DNA from: Oegoconia quadripuncta | Taxonomy: Eukaryota; Arthropoda; Insecta; Lepidoptera; Autostichidae | Reading direction: 5' to 3' | DNA: 64,000 bases | Assembly (NCBI GenBank): GCA_949316235.1 | Contig: OX438749.1 | Coordinates: 15,764,414-15,828,413 of the forward strand | Shown here: piece by piece, positions 43,701 to 50,221 of the stretch | Numbering within the stretch: the stretch's first letter is position 1 | How the letters are laid out: each line of letters opens with the position of its first letter | Made by a program: the position numbers and the translations under genes | The notes under the pieces: model-generated | Databases searched by the model: none | Told to the model about the DNA's origin: nothing | The model's input: only the letters and a program-made list of their open reading frames with translations

Positions 43701-46008
43701 AAGTGCGGTTTTTGGTATATCAAAGACTGAACGAGTAGACGGGTTATTGGCCAGGTTTTCTCGGGGGTTTTCTAAATTTATATTGGGGAGTTTGCACCCG
43801 CTCCGCCGCCTTAAGCAAAGGTTTGATTGGGTTCCTTGTTGTTTAAATGTTGTAACGAAGAGTGTCTCTATGTCAGATGGCACGCGATGCTGATGGTGGA
43901 GCAGAGCGCGCTGTGCGTGTCGGCGACGCTGGGCCGGCCGCTGGCGGCGCTGTGCGAGCGCATGGCGCGCGCCGTGGCCGGCCTGGCGCCCGCGCTGGCG
44001 CTGCGCCTGCGCACGCACCTCGCTCGCGCCACAGACCAATACTTGTTCGAGGTGAATACATTTTTATTAGCTTCACTTGTAACTAACAATGTAATCAAAT
44101 CTTGAAAGTTCTAATTGTCTAAAGTGCTTATAACTATGCGTGCATATTAACCATTACTTTATTGCCATTTGACGACCTGTTTGGTGTAGTGGTTACAAAA
44201 TCTGACTGCTATACCAAAAGGTAGCGGGTTCGAATTGCGCTAGGGGCATATGTTTGTATGATGAATACAGAGTGTTCCCGAGTTATGGATGTATTTCATT
44301 TATGTATGTATTTATACGAGGGAAGGCCACTGCAGTGGGATGTTTGCGGGCTGAAATGAAGATGATGATGATGTATTTATTTACAAAAAAATGTATTTGT
44401 ATAGTTTATCAGGTATCCATAATACAAGTCTAGTTACTAAGTTGGAACTAGATGGCGCTGTGTGTATGTGCAAACATATTTATTTACAGGAACTGGTCTT
44501 AGAGAGCTGGTTCAACACTGGTGGCACGATGCAGTTCACTCACGACGTGAAGAGGAACTTGGTGCCCGCATTCGCGCCGCCCAACAAATGCTCCGCGCTG
44601 ATCAACCAGCTACCAAAGTGAGTTGCTAGCACTTTATTGGTTAAATTACAATAGAACGGAGAACAAATGTGTAGATCTTCACTGTTTGATATTAATATGT
44701 AGAGTTCTGTGTGGTTCCCAGCAGAGTAGGATAGGAATAATCTCTTCGCGTGAGTGTAGTAAAAGGTGACTAAGGGATTGCAATATGGAGACCAAGGAAG
44801 GATATTAATGAAACTCACACACAGTGACACGCGTATCTACTAATTACGAGTTTTACTCATATATACTAAATACTTAACCTACTTACATCGAAGAAAGTAG
44901 AGATGCGTCGTAGCAAGCAGCAACGTCATTAGTGCGGAGATCCAAACAAATCTCCGATTGCCAACTACCCACGCAATTCTTTCTTTCCTACTTTTCACCC
45001 TTAAATTCTTTCTTTAATTAGTCTGGGGTCCAAGGTAGCAATAGAGTCACGTAGGGCACCGTGTACCTTCAGTAGGCGCCGTGCAGAGTACCACTGTTGA
45101 TCCTGGCTTACAGGAGTTACAGTGGGAGGAGAGCGGAGGTGGGATCTACCCACGCAATTCATGTTGCGATTAATCTCATCTTTCATGGAATGCGATGAAA
45201 GTTGTGCTATGGGACTTATATCCAACAGTCCACTGTTATAAATAAGCTGTTCTGAAACGTAGCATGGAATTTGACAGCGAAAATCGTCAACTTGTTCTCC
45301 ACAATGCAGTAGTCTGACGTGGGGGAAAAAGGGACAACAATGATCCTGTGGGTTTCTTGCGCGGCTTTTTTACACCAGATGATTACCTTTTCCGAAGCGT
45401 TAGTAGCTTGGACACACTGATTAACAGATAAATGCAATAAGCCCATTAATTATTGCCAGTAGATTTAAATTGACATTCAACAAATGATATCATCATGTAT
45501 CTTACGTTGAAATAAAGGCTTGAAGTTTCTTGAAAGAAGAAAGGTCTCGTTATCCTACCCTAAATAAGTCCACTGTTGGATAAGTCGCTCCGATGGCGCA
45601 AATAACATAACTTTGCATATCCAAAAACGCAATAACAACGCATCTGTGACACTTTTGGTGTTGCGGGTGTCCATGGGCGGCGGTGATTACTTTCCATCAG
45701 GTGACCCGCATGCTCGTTTGCCGCTCTCTCATATAAAAAAAAAAAAAAAAAAATCCTCATTATCATTCTATCTCCTAATGCTGTATCGATCACGCAGGCT
45801 CTTGGATGCTTGTAATCTTCTGAACATGGATTACGACGATGCCCGTCGGCTACGGCTGGGGTTATCGAAGATGACAACCCCCACTAGCGAACACCTCTTC
45901 GCCCACGGGTTTCGCTCCCTCCAGCACTCGGAAGCTCTTCGGATCCTCAGCCAAAGGACAGACCTCAGCGAGACGTCAGCACCGACTTCGGTTATGGAAT
46001 TATTCTGA
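31132..46008 (+). CDS. Rint1: RINT1/TIP20 family vesicle-tethering protein, 14 exons, 829 residues
   Basis: RINT1 is the Dsl1/NRZ-complex subunit that tethers Golgi-derived vesicles at the ER and, in mammals, also binds RAD50. Fourteen exons, listed separately, join in phase to 829 codons plus TGA; human RINT1 has 792. The N-terminal 125 residues are helical and coiled-coil-like ([31 protein letters not shown]). The RINT1/TIP20 domain starts near residue 235: the [16 protein letters not shown] block, [36 protein letters not shown] and [19 protein letters not shown] all have clear counterparts in human RINT1. Start is the ATG at 31132. Poly(A) signal AATAAA at 46607-46612. Intron 4 carries a mariner. 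The acceptors of exons 5, 13 and 14 lie close to repeat insertions. Confidence 0.95.
31349..31615 (+). mobile_element. tRNA-like SINE candidate
   Basis: TTTAGTGGTGTAGCGGTTA resembles an A box; a weak B box (GGATGGGTTTAGCCC) follows. The body (CGACCTTGTCTCTAATCAA, GGCCCTGTGGGCACTACTG) is unlike S1, S2 or R. In Rint1 intron 1. Confidence 0.4.
32034..32275 (+). CDS. Rint1: Rint1 exon 2
   Basis: Codons 45-125. Coiled-coil region rich in Lys, Leu and Glu. Acceptor TTTTAG, donor GTTTGT (weaker than its neighbours), phase 2. Confidence 0.9.
32550..32760 (-). mobile_element. SINE-like repeat R, diverged
   Basis: ACAACAATGCTATCTTTGAT, GGGGGCATTTAAAAGTGCC and GGAATCGAACCTGTGACGTC match family R. In Rint1 intron 2. 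Confidence 0.65.
33002..33157 (+). CDS. Rint1: Rint1 exon 3
   Basis: Codons 125-177: [31 protein letters not shown]. Acceptor TCCAG, donor GTAAGC, phase 2. Confidence 0.9.
33216..33512 (+). mobile_element. Dispersed repeat L
   Basis: Begins GACTAATATTATAAATATGA, restarts with TATAAATGCGAAAGTTTGG at about 33340, and ends AAGCCGCGGGCGGAAAGCTA. The double start suggests a truncated copy joined to a fuller one. Confidence 0.7.
33585..33665. mobile_element. Short dispersed repeat (CTCTTCCCGTGGATGTCGT)
   Basis: GTACCCGGCAGCAGAGTAAA and CTCTTCCCGTGGATGTCGTT, then AAAGGCGACTAGTGATCAC. A related diverged piece is at 44700-44780. LINE-derived in my reading. Confidence 0.45.
33706..33966 (-). mobile_element. 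SINE-like repeat S1, full length
   Basis: From CCTTAGACATACATACAGCG to CTACACCAAACAGGTCGTC, with a clear B box complement (GGGATTCGAACCCGCAACC). In Rint1 intron 3. Confidence 0.8.
34660..34805 (-). mobile_element. Dispersed repeat L, partial
   Basis: GGGAATTACTTTATCGGGAC, CAGGGCATGTTCTACCTATG and the ATATTAGTTAGA end match family L. Confidence 0.65.
35186..35358 (+). CDS. Rint1: Rint1 exon 4
   Basis: Codons 177-235: [27 protein letters not shown]. Acceptor TTTCAG, donor GTAATA, phase 1. Followed by a 2.4-kb intron with a mariner. Confidence 0.92.
35428..35730 (-). mobile_element. RTE-like LINE remnant
   Basis: The minus strand contains broken text like [21 protein letters not shown] and [11 protein letters not shown]-terminal piece of a LINE ORF with several frame breaks. 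Related pieces are at 27594-27690 and 58500-58797. Confidence 0.6.
36337..37630 (+). mobile_element. Mariner transposon, 1,294 bp, one frameshift
   Basis: Sits between TA dinucleotides (36335-36336 and 37631-37632). Terminal inverted repeats are AAAAGTATCGGGAATATGTC and, read inward from the right, CTAAGTATCGGGAATTTGTC, both continuing AATAAAA. Length and organisation are those of a complete mariner; it carries one transposase gene (36519-37590). In Rint1 intron 4, same strand as the gene. Confidence 0.92.
36519..37590 (+). pseudogene. Mariner transposase with a single frameshift
   Basis: Starts at ATG 36519 and would encode about 350 residues. N-terminal half: HTH domains ([39 protein letters not shown]) and [10 protein letters not shown] with the first catalytic Asp. 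C-terminal half, in another frame: HHDNAPSH with the second Asp and [13 protein letters not shown] with the third, the D,D34D arrangement of mariner. The frame slips at about 37060-37075, after the ENEP segment. No other stop is seen, so the copy is young. Confidence 0.92.
37757..37781. repeat. Poly(A) tract upstream of Rint1 exon 5
   Basis: A run of about 25 A, ending about 15 bases before the exon 5 acceptor. It follows CACTTTCCATCAGGTGAGA text found at the 3' end of dispersed repeats, so it is probably a retroelement tail. Confidence 0.8.
37797..38011 (+). CDS. Rint1: Rint1 exon 5
   Basis: Codons 235-306. Start of the RINT1/TIP20 domain: [38 protein letters not shown]. Acceptor CCACAG preceded by a poly(A) tract; donor GTAAGA, phase 0. 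Confidence 0.93.
38316..38562 (+). CDS. Rint1: Rint1 exon 6
   Basis: Codons 307-389: [44 protein letters not shown]. Acceptor TTTCAG, donor GTAAGT, phase 1. Confidence 0.93.
38633..38845 (-). mobile_element. SINE-like repeat R, tail part
   Basis: GCACATCTGATGTTAAGTGA, GTACTGACCCGGAAACCCCA and CTGCTTGGCGGCAGTTTTAG; lacks the tRNA-like head. In Rint1 intron 6. Confidence 0.75.
39253..39395. mobile_element. MITE, family M copy 1
   Basis: 143 bp with 32-bp terminal inverted repeats: CATTGGTGACGATTCGGATG at the left, CATTGGTGTCGATTGGGATG read inward from the right, both continuing TACACCAACTAA. Same family as 62900-63046. In Rint1 intron 6. Confidence 0.85.
39463..39640 (+). CDS. Rint1: Rint1 exon 7
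   Basis: Codons 389-448: [35 protein letters not shown]. Acceptor CCTTAG, donor GTCAGT, phase 2. An imperfect duplicate of part of this exon (GGTCCATCGCGCTACTGAAG, 39702-39750) lies in the next intron. Confidence 0.9.
39812..40152 (-). mobile_element. SINE-like repeat R, full length
   Basis: Complete copy from the TTTTTATGCACGACGAGTTC end to TTGAGCCCGGGAGGCGGTTA. It has GCGATCGAACCCGCGACCTC (B box complement). In Rint1 intron 7. Confidence 0.8.
40348..40540 (+). CDS. Rint1: Rint1 exon 8
   Basis: Codons 448-512: [20 protein letters not shown], a block nearly the same in human RINT1, then [19 protein letters not shown]. Acceptor TTTCAG, donor GTAAGT. Confidence 0.93.
40588..40815 (-). mobile_element. 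Dispersed repeat L, full length
   Basis: CTAGCTTTCCGCCCGCGGCT through CTTTCGCATTCATAATATTA. In Rint1 intron 8. Confidence 0.8.
41219..41248. repeat. 30-bp perfect palindrome
   Basis: ATCGTGAGTATATTA followed directly by its reverse complement. In Rint1 intron 8. Confidence 0.9.
41377..41509 (+). CDS. Rint1: Rint1 exon 9
   Basis: Codons 513-557: [32 protein letters not shown]. Acceptor TTCCAG. Donor GTGGGT at 41510 keeps phase 1; a nearby GTAATT would create a stop. Confidence 0.85.
41955..42073 (+). CDS. Rint1: Rint1 exon 10
   Basis: Codons 557-596: [30 protein letters not shown]. Acceptor TTGCAG, donor GTAAGT. Confidence 0.9.
42160..42362 (-). mobile_element. Dispersed repeat L
   Basis: TTCGCCTGCGTGGAATAACT to CTTTCGCATTTATAATATAA, 5' end missing. 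In Rint1 intron 10. Confidence 0.75.
42385..42490 (-). mobile_element. SINE-like repeat R, short tail
   Basis: TTTTATACACGACGGGTTCG, CAACTGATGTTAAGTGAAAA and GTACTGACCCGGAAATCCCA. Directly follows a family L copy. Confidence 0.7.
42645..42815 (+). mobile_element. SINE-like repeat S2, diverged
   Basis: GAAACCAATGGTTGGGGTGT, GTGTGATGAATACGGACATT and GTATGTCTATCCTTTAATAT match the S2 layout; the B box is degraded (GTGTCGAATCCC). Confidence 0.6.
42905..43093 (-). mobile_element. Dispersed repeat L
   Basis: TACGCCCGCGTGGAATTAGT to CTTTCGCATTTATAATATTA. Ends about 55 bp before the Rint1 exon 11 acceptor. Confidence 0.7.
43149..43336 (+). CDS. Rint1: Rint1 exon 11
   Basis: Codons 597-659: [15 protein letters not shown], an acidic loop (GEDDAEEAG), then [14 protein letters not shown]. 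Human RINT1 lacks so long an acidic loop. Acceptor TTGCAG, donor GTGAGT, phase 2. Confidence 0.9.
43877..44051 (+). CDS. Rint1: Rint1 exon 12
   Basis: Codons 659-717: [43 protein letters not shown]. Very GC- and CpG-rich compared with everything around it. The long antisense frames here are shadows of this composition. Acceptor TGTCAG, donor GTGAAT. Confidence 0.88.
44173..44489 (+). mobile_element. SINE-like repeat S1 reaching the Rint1 exon 13 acceptor
   Basis: From GACCTGTTTGGTGTAGTGGT to TAGATGGCGCTGTGTGTATG and on to ATATTTATTTACAG. It holds an inserted piece (about 44306-44378, GGAAGGCCACTGCAGTGGGA). The last bases correspond to the S1 tail, which in the 63703-63935 copy reads ATATTTATTTATTTATATA. 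Confidence 0.8.
44490..44617 (+). CDS. Rint1: Rint1 exon 13
   Basis: Codons 718-760: [31 protein letters not shown], matching the human block around GGAAQLQFDMTRNLFPLF. Acceptor TTACAG lies at the end of a SINE. Donor GTGAGT, phase 2. Confidence 0.92.
45330..45535 (+). mobile_element. LINE-like 3' end (TCTTACGTTGAAATAAA family)
   Basis: TTTCTTGCGCGGCTTTTTTA, AACAGATAAATGCAATAAGC and TATCTTACGTTGAAATAAAG. A second copy is at 63500-63660. In Rint1 intron 13. Confidence 0.6.
45632..45754 (+). mobile_element. Jockey/CR1-like LINE 3' end with poly(A)
   Basis: AACAACGCATCTGTGACACT, GGTGTCCATGGGCGGCGGTG and GCATGCTCGTTTGCCGCTCT, then a run of A ending 45754. Same tail as the LINE at 14625-15557. 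Ends 43 bases before Rint1 exon 14. Confidence 0.85.
45798..46008 (+). CDS. Rint1: Rint1 exon 14 (last)
   Basis: Codons 760-829 and TGA at 46006-46008. [20 protein letters not shown] and [12 protein letters not shown] are the C-terminal helices of RINT1. Acceptor ACGCAG. Confidence 0.9.
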
Positions 46009-46625
46009 AGTTTCGAGGGGGGAGGCGTCTAAAGAGGTACGTAAAGAATCTTTGTATAGTGTGGCCACTTTGTAGTCGAATTTTTGTTTTATCTGGGCTT
46101 GAATTGCATTTATACCAAACGTGATTTGCGACAGATATGTTCTACGTTAGACTTCAGTTTACATTGTTCTAACAGAATGAAACGAAATATTTTTTTAATT
46201 AATGTTAAAAGATCTGTTTCTCTACTGGTTTTTCATCTGGATAATATAAGAAAATCGAATCATTTATTGATGAATTCAAGCTGTCAGAATACGCTTTACT
46301 TAGTGGCCAATCTATATGAATAATTCTTTCCCTCTCGGCGTTTCTGCCTCCTCCTTTGCATCGCTATTGATAAATCTGGCATATGCTATATATGGCCAGT
46401 GTGACATTTTAACATCAGTTACATAAAGGTGTTTATACTTCTAAATAAATGTTACTATTAATATATTTAAAATTAATAAGATGTAAGTATTGTATTTGAA
46501 TATTTAGAATGCAAGATATAATTGACAAAATGTTTGATAGTATGTAAGATTGTTGTTTTGTTAACTTCTTTTATATTTTAATATTTATTTTTATTTGTTT
46601 GTATTAAATAAAGACAACTTTTTAT
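46009..46625 (+). other. Rint1: Rint1 3' UTR with poly(A) signal
   Basis: AT-rich, no gene. AATAAA at 46607-46612 is followed by a T-rich stretch, a plausible cleavage region about 600 bp after the stop. Confidence 0.6.
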
Positions 46626-46825
46626 TACGAATTTTACATTTTTATTTAACAAATTATAATAATATTGTACAAAAATTGTAGCCTATAACATCAAGTATAT
46701 TCTAAATATTATGTAGGTACAGTTACGTTTAAAATATGTATCCACAGCAATAGCTTCAATTTAATGTACACAGATCCATTCAAAAATTTGGATACGAATA
46801 ACTTCTTGTCACTTCTTAAAATTAC

Positions 46826-47854
46826 TAGAAATGGGCCGAACATGGATTTCACCGAATACGGGTATAATTAATAAACTTAATATACGTAAGAAAGAATCTG
46901 CATTTGTTTTGGAAAAATTGTGAAATACACAATGTAAAAACAAGATATAAAAATAAACTTGCTGTCCATAGCAGTCGCTTACACGAAGTCACTAGACAAT
47001 GCATACGCTTTTATAATAAGATTCCGGTAGACATCAACAATTTGCCTTTAAATAAATTACAACAACTATTAAAAATAATATTGATTCTATTATAAAATTT
47101 CTGACTATCTGGATGATAAGAATGCATGGACATGAACCGCTCGGCAATATCCAGTATATTTTATTCTTATTTTTCTTTGTCGAATCATAAATTTAAAAAT
47201 TATTTCAAATTGTATTTGTATTGACTTATTTAAAAAGAGCCACCCCTGAGTTTCTTGCTCGTTCTTCTCTGGGGAGACTGCCTAGTGAATGAGCGATAAC
47301 GGTATGTCATGACGATTTCAAATGTTATTCTTATAACTTACGAAATAAAACATTTTTTATTTACGAATATTCGGCCGAATGTTCGGGAAAACTTTTACCG
47401 AACCGAATATTCGGTATGATTGATTCCTTTGCATAAACAATACAAGTAGAAACTAGAAATATGAATATTTTTTTGTTGAAATGGTGTAATTTAATCATGC
47501 AACAATTCTTGATTAAAACAAAAACTTGCTTAATTTCTCACAATAAAGACCTGATTATAATATTAACATATTATTTTATTATAAAGAATTCACAGTAGCT
47601 TAATCTCAAAACAGCTACATACTTATATTTTGTTTTTTAATTAATAACCATCTTTTTATCTGCTGTTATTGGAAATAAAACTACAGTGTCAACAAAAACA
47701 TAAAACCTCACTGTACCTCATAAAAATAACACATTTAACATTCAACTAATACATTGCCCAATACAGTAAAAAGTTTGAGTACCACTTTGCCGGTGGTTTA
47801 GCTGAATATTCGGTAAACCTGCCGAATATAAAATGAATAATCGGCCCATCTCTA
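46826..47854. mobile_element. hAT-like non-autonomous element, 1,029 bp
   Basis: Ends TAGAAATGGGCCGAAC and, read inward from the right, TAGAGATGGGCCGATT. Flanks are AAAATTAC (46818-46825) and AAAATTAT (47855-47862), an 8-bp target duplication with one mismatch. Ends of the TAGAGATGGGC type and 8-bp duplications are characteristic of hAT. Inner sequence repeats CCGAATATTCGG. No hAT transposase; a LINE fragment occupies about 46880-47350. Confidence 0.8.
46880..47350 (+). pseudogene. LINE C-terminus and 3' UTR inside the hAT-like element
   Basis: The frame at 46904-47095 encodes a C-terminal LINE segment (CIRFYNKIPVDINNLP and LNKLQQLLK). It is followed by GGATGATAAGAATGCATGGA, CTTGCTCGTTCTTCTCTGGG and a GAAATAAAACATTTTTTATT end. 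A related 3' UTR is at 56560-56830. Confidence 0.7.
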
Positions 47855-47862
47855 AAAATTAT

Positions 47863-49836
47863 AACCCCAGAATGCTTCTGATGTATTAATCAATGTCTCA
47901 ATACACAAAGAATGATACAACACGAAGGAAACACGCGTTGCGTCTGAAATATATGTGGAGAACAGCAAAATACATATTGAGTGAAGCTTTCTTATTATCA
48001 TTGAGTTTGGAACATGCAATGATACCTATATAACCACTATTATAGTATTTATTATTTGATACAAAATTTATTTCATTACATATACGTGTTATAGATTGAA
48101 ACTATTTCAGTCACTCTTTCTTCTGAAGCGTTTAGTTTGTTACGATCTGGATGTCATACTAGAATATAAATTGTATTTTTACGACAGTATCCCATTAAAC
48201 ACACCAATACGTTATGCATGTATTACTACATAATTATGTAACAATTGACGAAGTGGCAGACTCCGTGGACATATTTTTTTATTGAAATATAAGTATATTA
48301 ATTTGAAGTCTTGTCCTGGATCCAATTCAGATTAGATTTTTAGACGTGACTGTACTATGTGTTTGTTTTTAAAAGAACCACAAATCATTTTCATTTAACA
48401 AAGTACAATACATAAAGATTGTAGCCTATAATATTCAGTATGTTATAAATATTATGTACCTACATTTGTATACATAGAGCTCAATCTCGTTCTCTCATAC
48501 ATTAACGCCCATACAACATGTGACAACTACATACACTTTACTAAACATCAGAATTATTTTTTTACTACATTTAAGCACGATAAGAACGGCGATGAGAATC
48601 TTAGACGAATATAAGTACTCTGTTTATGTTTTATATTTATATAATTATCTCTAAAACAGTATATTCGTTTCATAATTTGGATAAGGATTGGCGAAGACTT
48701 GGTTCTAATTCCACAAGTTTTATAACGATATTTCAAACCTATTCCTCGGTGTAGAATTACATTAAGATTAATGATTGTAAGACATGTTTTTCATAGTGGA
48801 TGTCCAAATCTTTGAAATACACACGGTGAAATTTAATTAGTGTAATTCCTATTTACTGGTGACTCACTCTTGATTACCAACAACTTTCCCCTAGGAAGCA
48901 TAGTCGAATTCGACCAAAAAATATAACGTAAACCATTCTGAAATTATGGAATTTTCGAGTGGATTCGGCTATGGTTCCTAGTGGAAAGTTGTTCGTAATC
49001 AGGAGTGGATTCACTTGCCTAAAATTGTTGGATTTCCATACTAAAGATGGTTTCGAAAGGTTTACTTTGTATGGGAAATCGAACATTGTTTGATCGAATT
49101 CGACTAACGTTCCTTAGGGAAAGTTGTTCGTAATCAAGAGTGGCGTCACCAGTTAATGGGAATTACAGGAATTTCAATTCACCCTGTATTGTGTAATAAA
49201 TTAATAATATGGTAAACTTAAAGCGGTAGTAAGTTGCAGACTATTGGTTTTACTGTTGTAATAATTAAATAAATTCGAGTAACTTAGCATATTAAATGTA
49301 TTTACAGGTAAATAACTAGTCAAGCTTTCTAAATATACTTAATAGTTTAGACATTTAGTGCTACTTGAGAGACAGGTGATCGTTTTCTTCGCCTAAAATA
49401 TTCAATAACGGCTTTAATGTACTTATTTATACACATATTATTATTATTAAGCACTCTATCTATACAGATCTTTTAAATGGCACAAGTGCACTACAAGATC
49501 GATTATGCGTAATACTCGGCAAATACTAAAATAAATTTGTTCACAGCCTTTCTTGTTTAATTTCTCATAGTTATCAATAAAACGTGAACAAAATGCTATT
49601 ATTTGAGAAGTGCCTACTTATTCGAGATTTTAATGTCATTCATTGACTGCGACACCTAAAACTGTGCATAGGTGTATTGATATCTAATTATAAACTAATT
49701 AATGCGTACTTTTAAAATAATTAGGAATACAAATAACAGAATTGTAGTAATAACTTACAAGATTTTGTTACATTGACACTTCTTATTAGGTGGTCCGGTC
49801 GATACTTAAATAACATTTACGTCAACTATTTCATCA
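47863..49836. other. Rint1/SLC17 intergenic (tail to tail)
   Basis: AT-rich. Contains a foldback element (48840-49168). Otherwise no gene, RNA or named repeat recognised. Confidence 0.5.
48840..49168. mobile_element. Foldback element, family F copy 1
   Basis: Outer arms of about 75-80 bp: GGTGACTCACTCTTGATTAC at the left, GGTGACGCCACTCTTGATTA read inward from the right, both running on to CGAATTCGA. A third related segment (CTAGTGGAAAGTTGTTCGTA) lies in the middle. Related sequence at 61905-62300. Confidence 0.75.
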
Positions 49837-49842
49837 TTTATT
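49837..49842 (-). terminator. Candidate poly(A) signal for the SLC17 gene
   Basis: AATAAA on the minus strand, about 190 bases past the stop codon at 50033. Other AT-rich hexamers lie nearby. Confidence 0.35.
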
Positions 49843-50032
49843 ACATACACTATAACATTACTATCACATAGCACTGGCTGTGGATTCGAAGAATCGTCAA
49901 TTTCGAATTCGAAAAATCGGTTGTACTTTCCACTTTTAATTGCAAATTCGCTTTGTATCACACAAATTTCAAGAACAAACGAATCTCTGTTTGTTGTGGA
50001 TCCTGAATATCCACATTAGTCTTATCTAAGTC

Positions 50033-50221
50033 TTACAATTTCACTTCTGCGTTGACCGACCGGTTGGCACTTTCTGTAGTATGCGGTTGTTTCTTTGGAT
50101 CTTGTACGGTGTTGTTCCACCACTGCTCGTCGCCCGACGCCCACGCCACGAACACGAGATTCGTGACGATGAATACCGCCAGCGTAATCCAGAACACCAA
50201 TCTCCATTGGACAAGTGTGCT
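50033..50221 (-). CDS. SLC17 gene exon 7 (last)
   Basis: 62 codons and TAA (50033-50035): helix 12 ([20 protein letters not shown]) and a polar C-terminal tail (GDEQWWNN). Acceptor TTACAG. Confidence 0.92.
   Translation of the reverse strand, partial: STLVQWRLVFWITLAVFIVTNLVFVAWASGDEQWWNNTVQDPKKQPHTTESANRSVNAEVKL

Noticed and set aside
43620..44098. Arg/Ala-rich proteins on the minus strand
   Set aside because: Antisense shadows of the GC-rich Rint1 exon 12.
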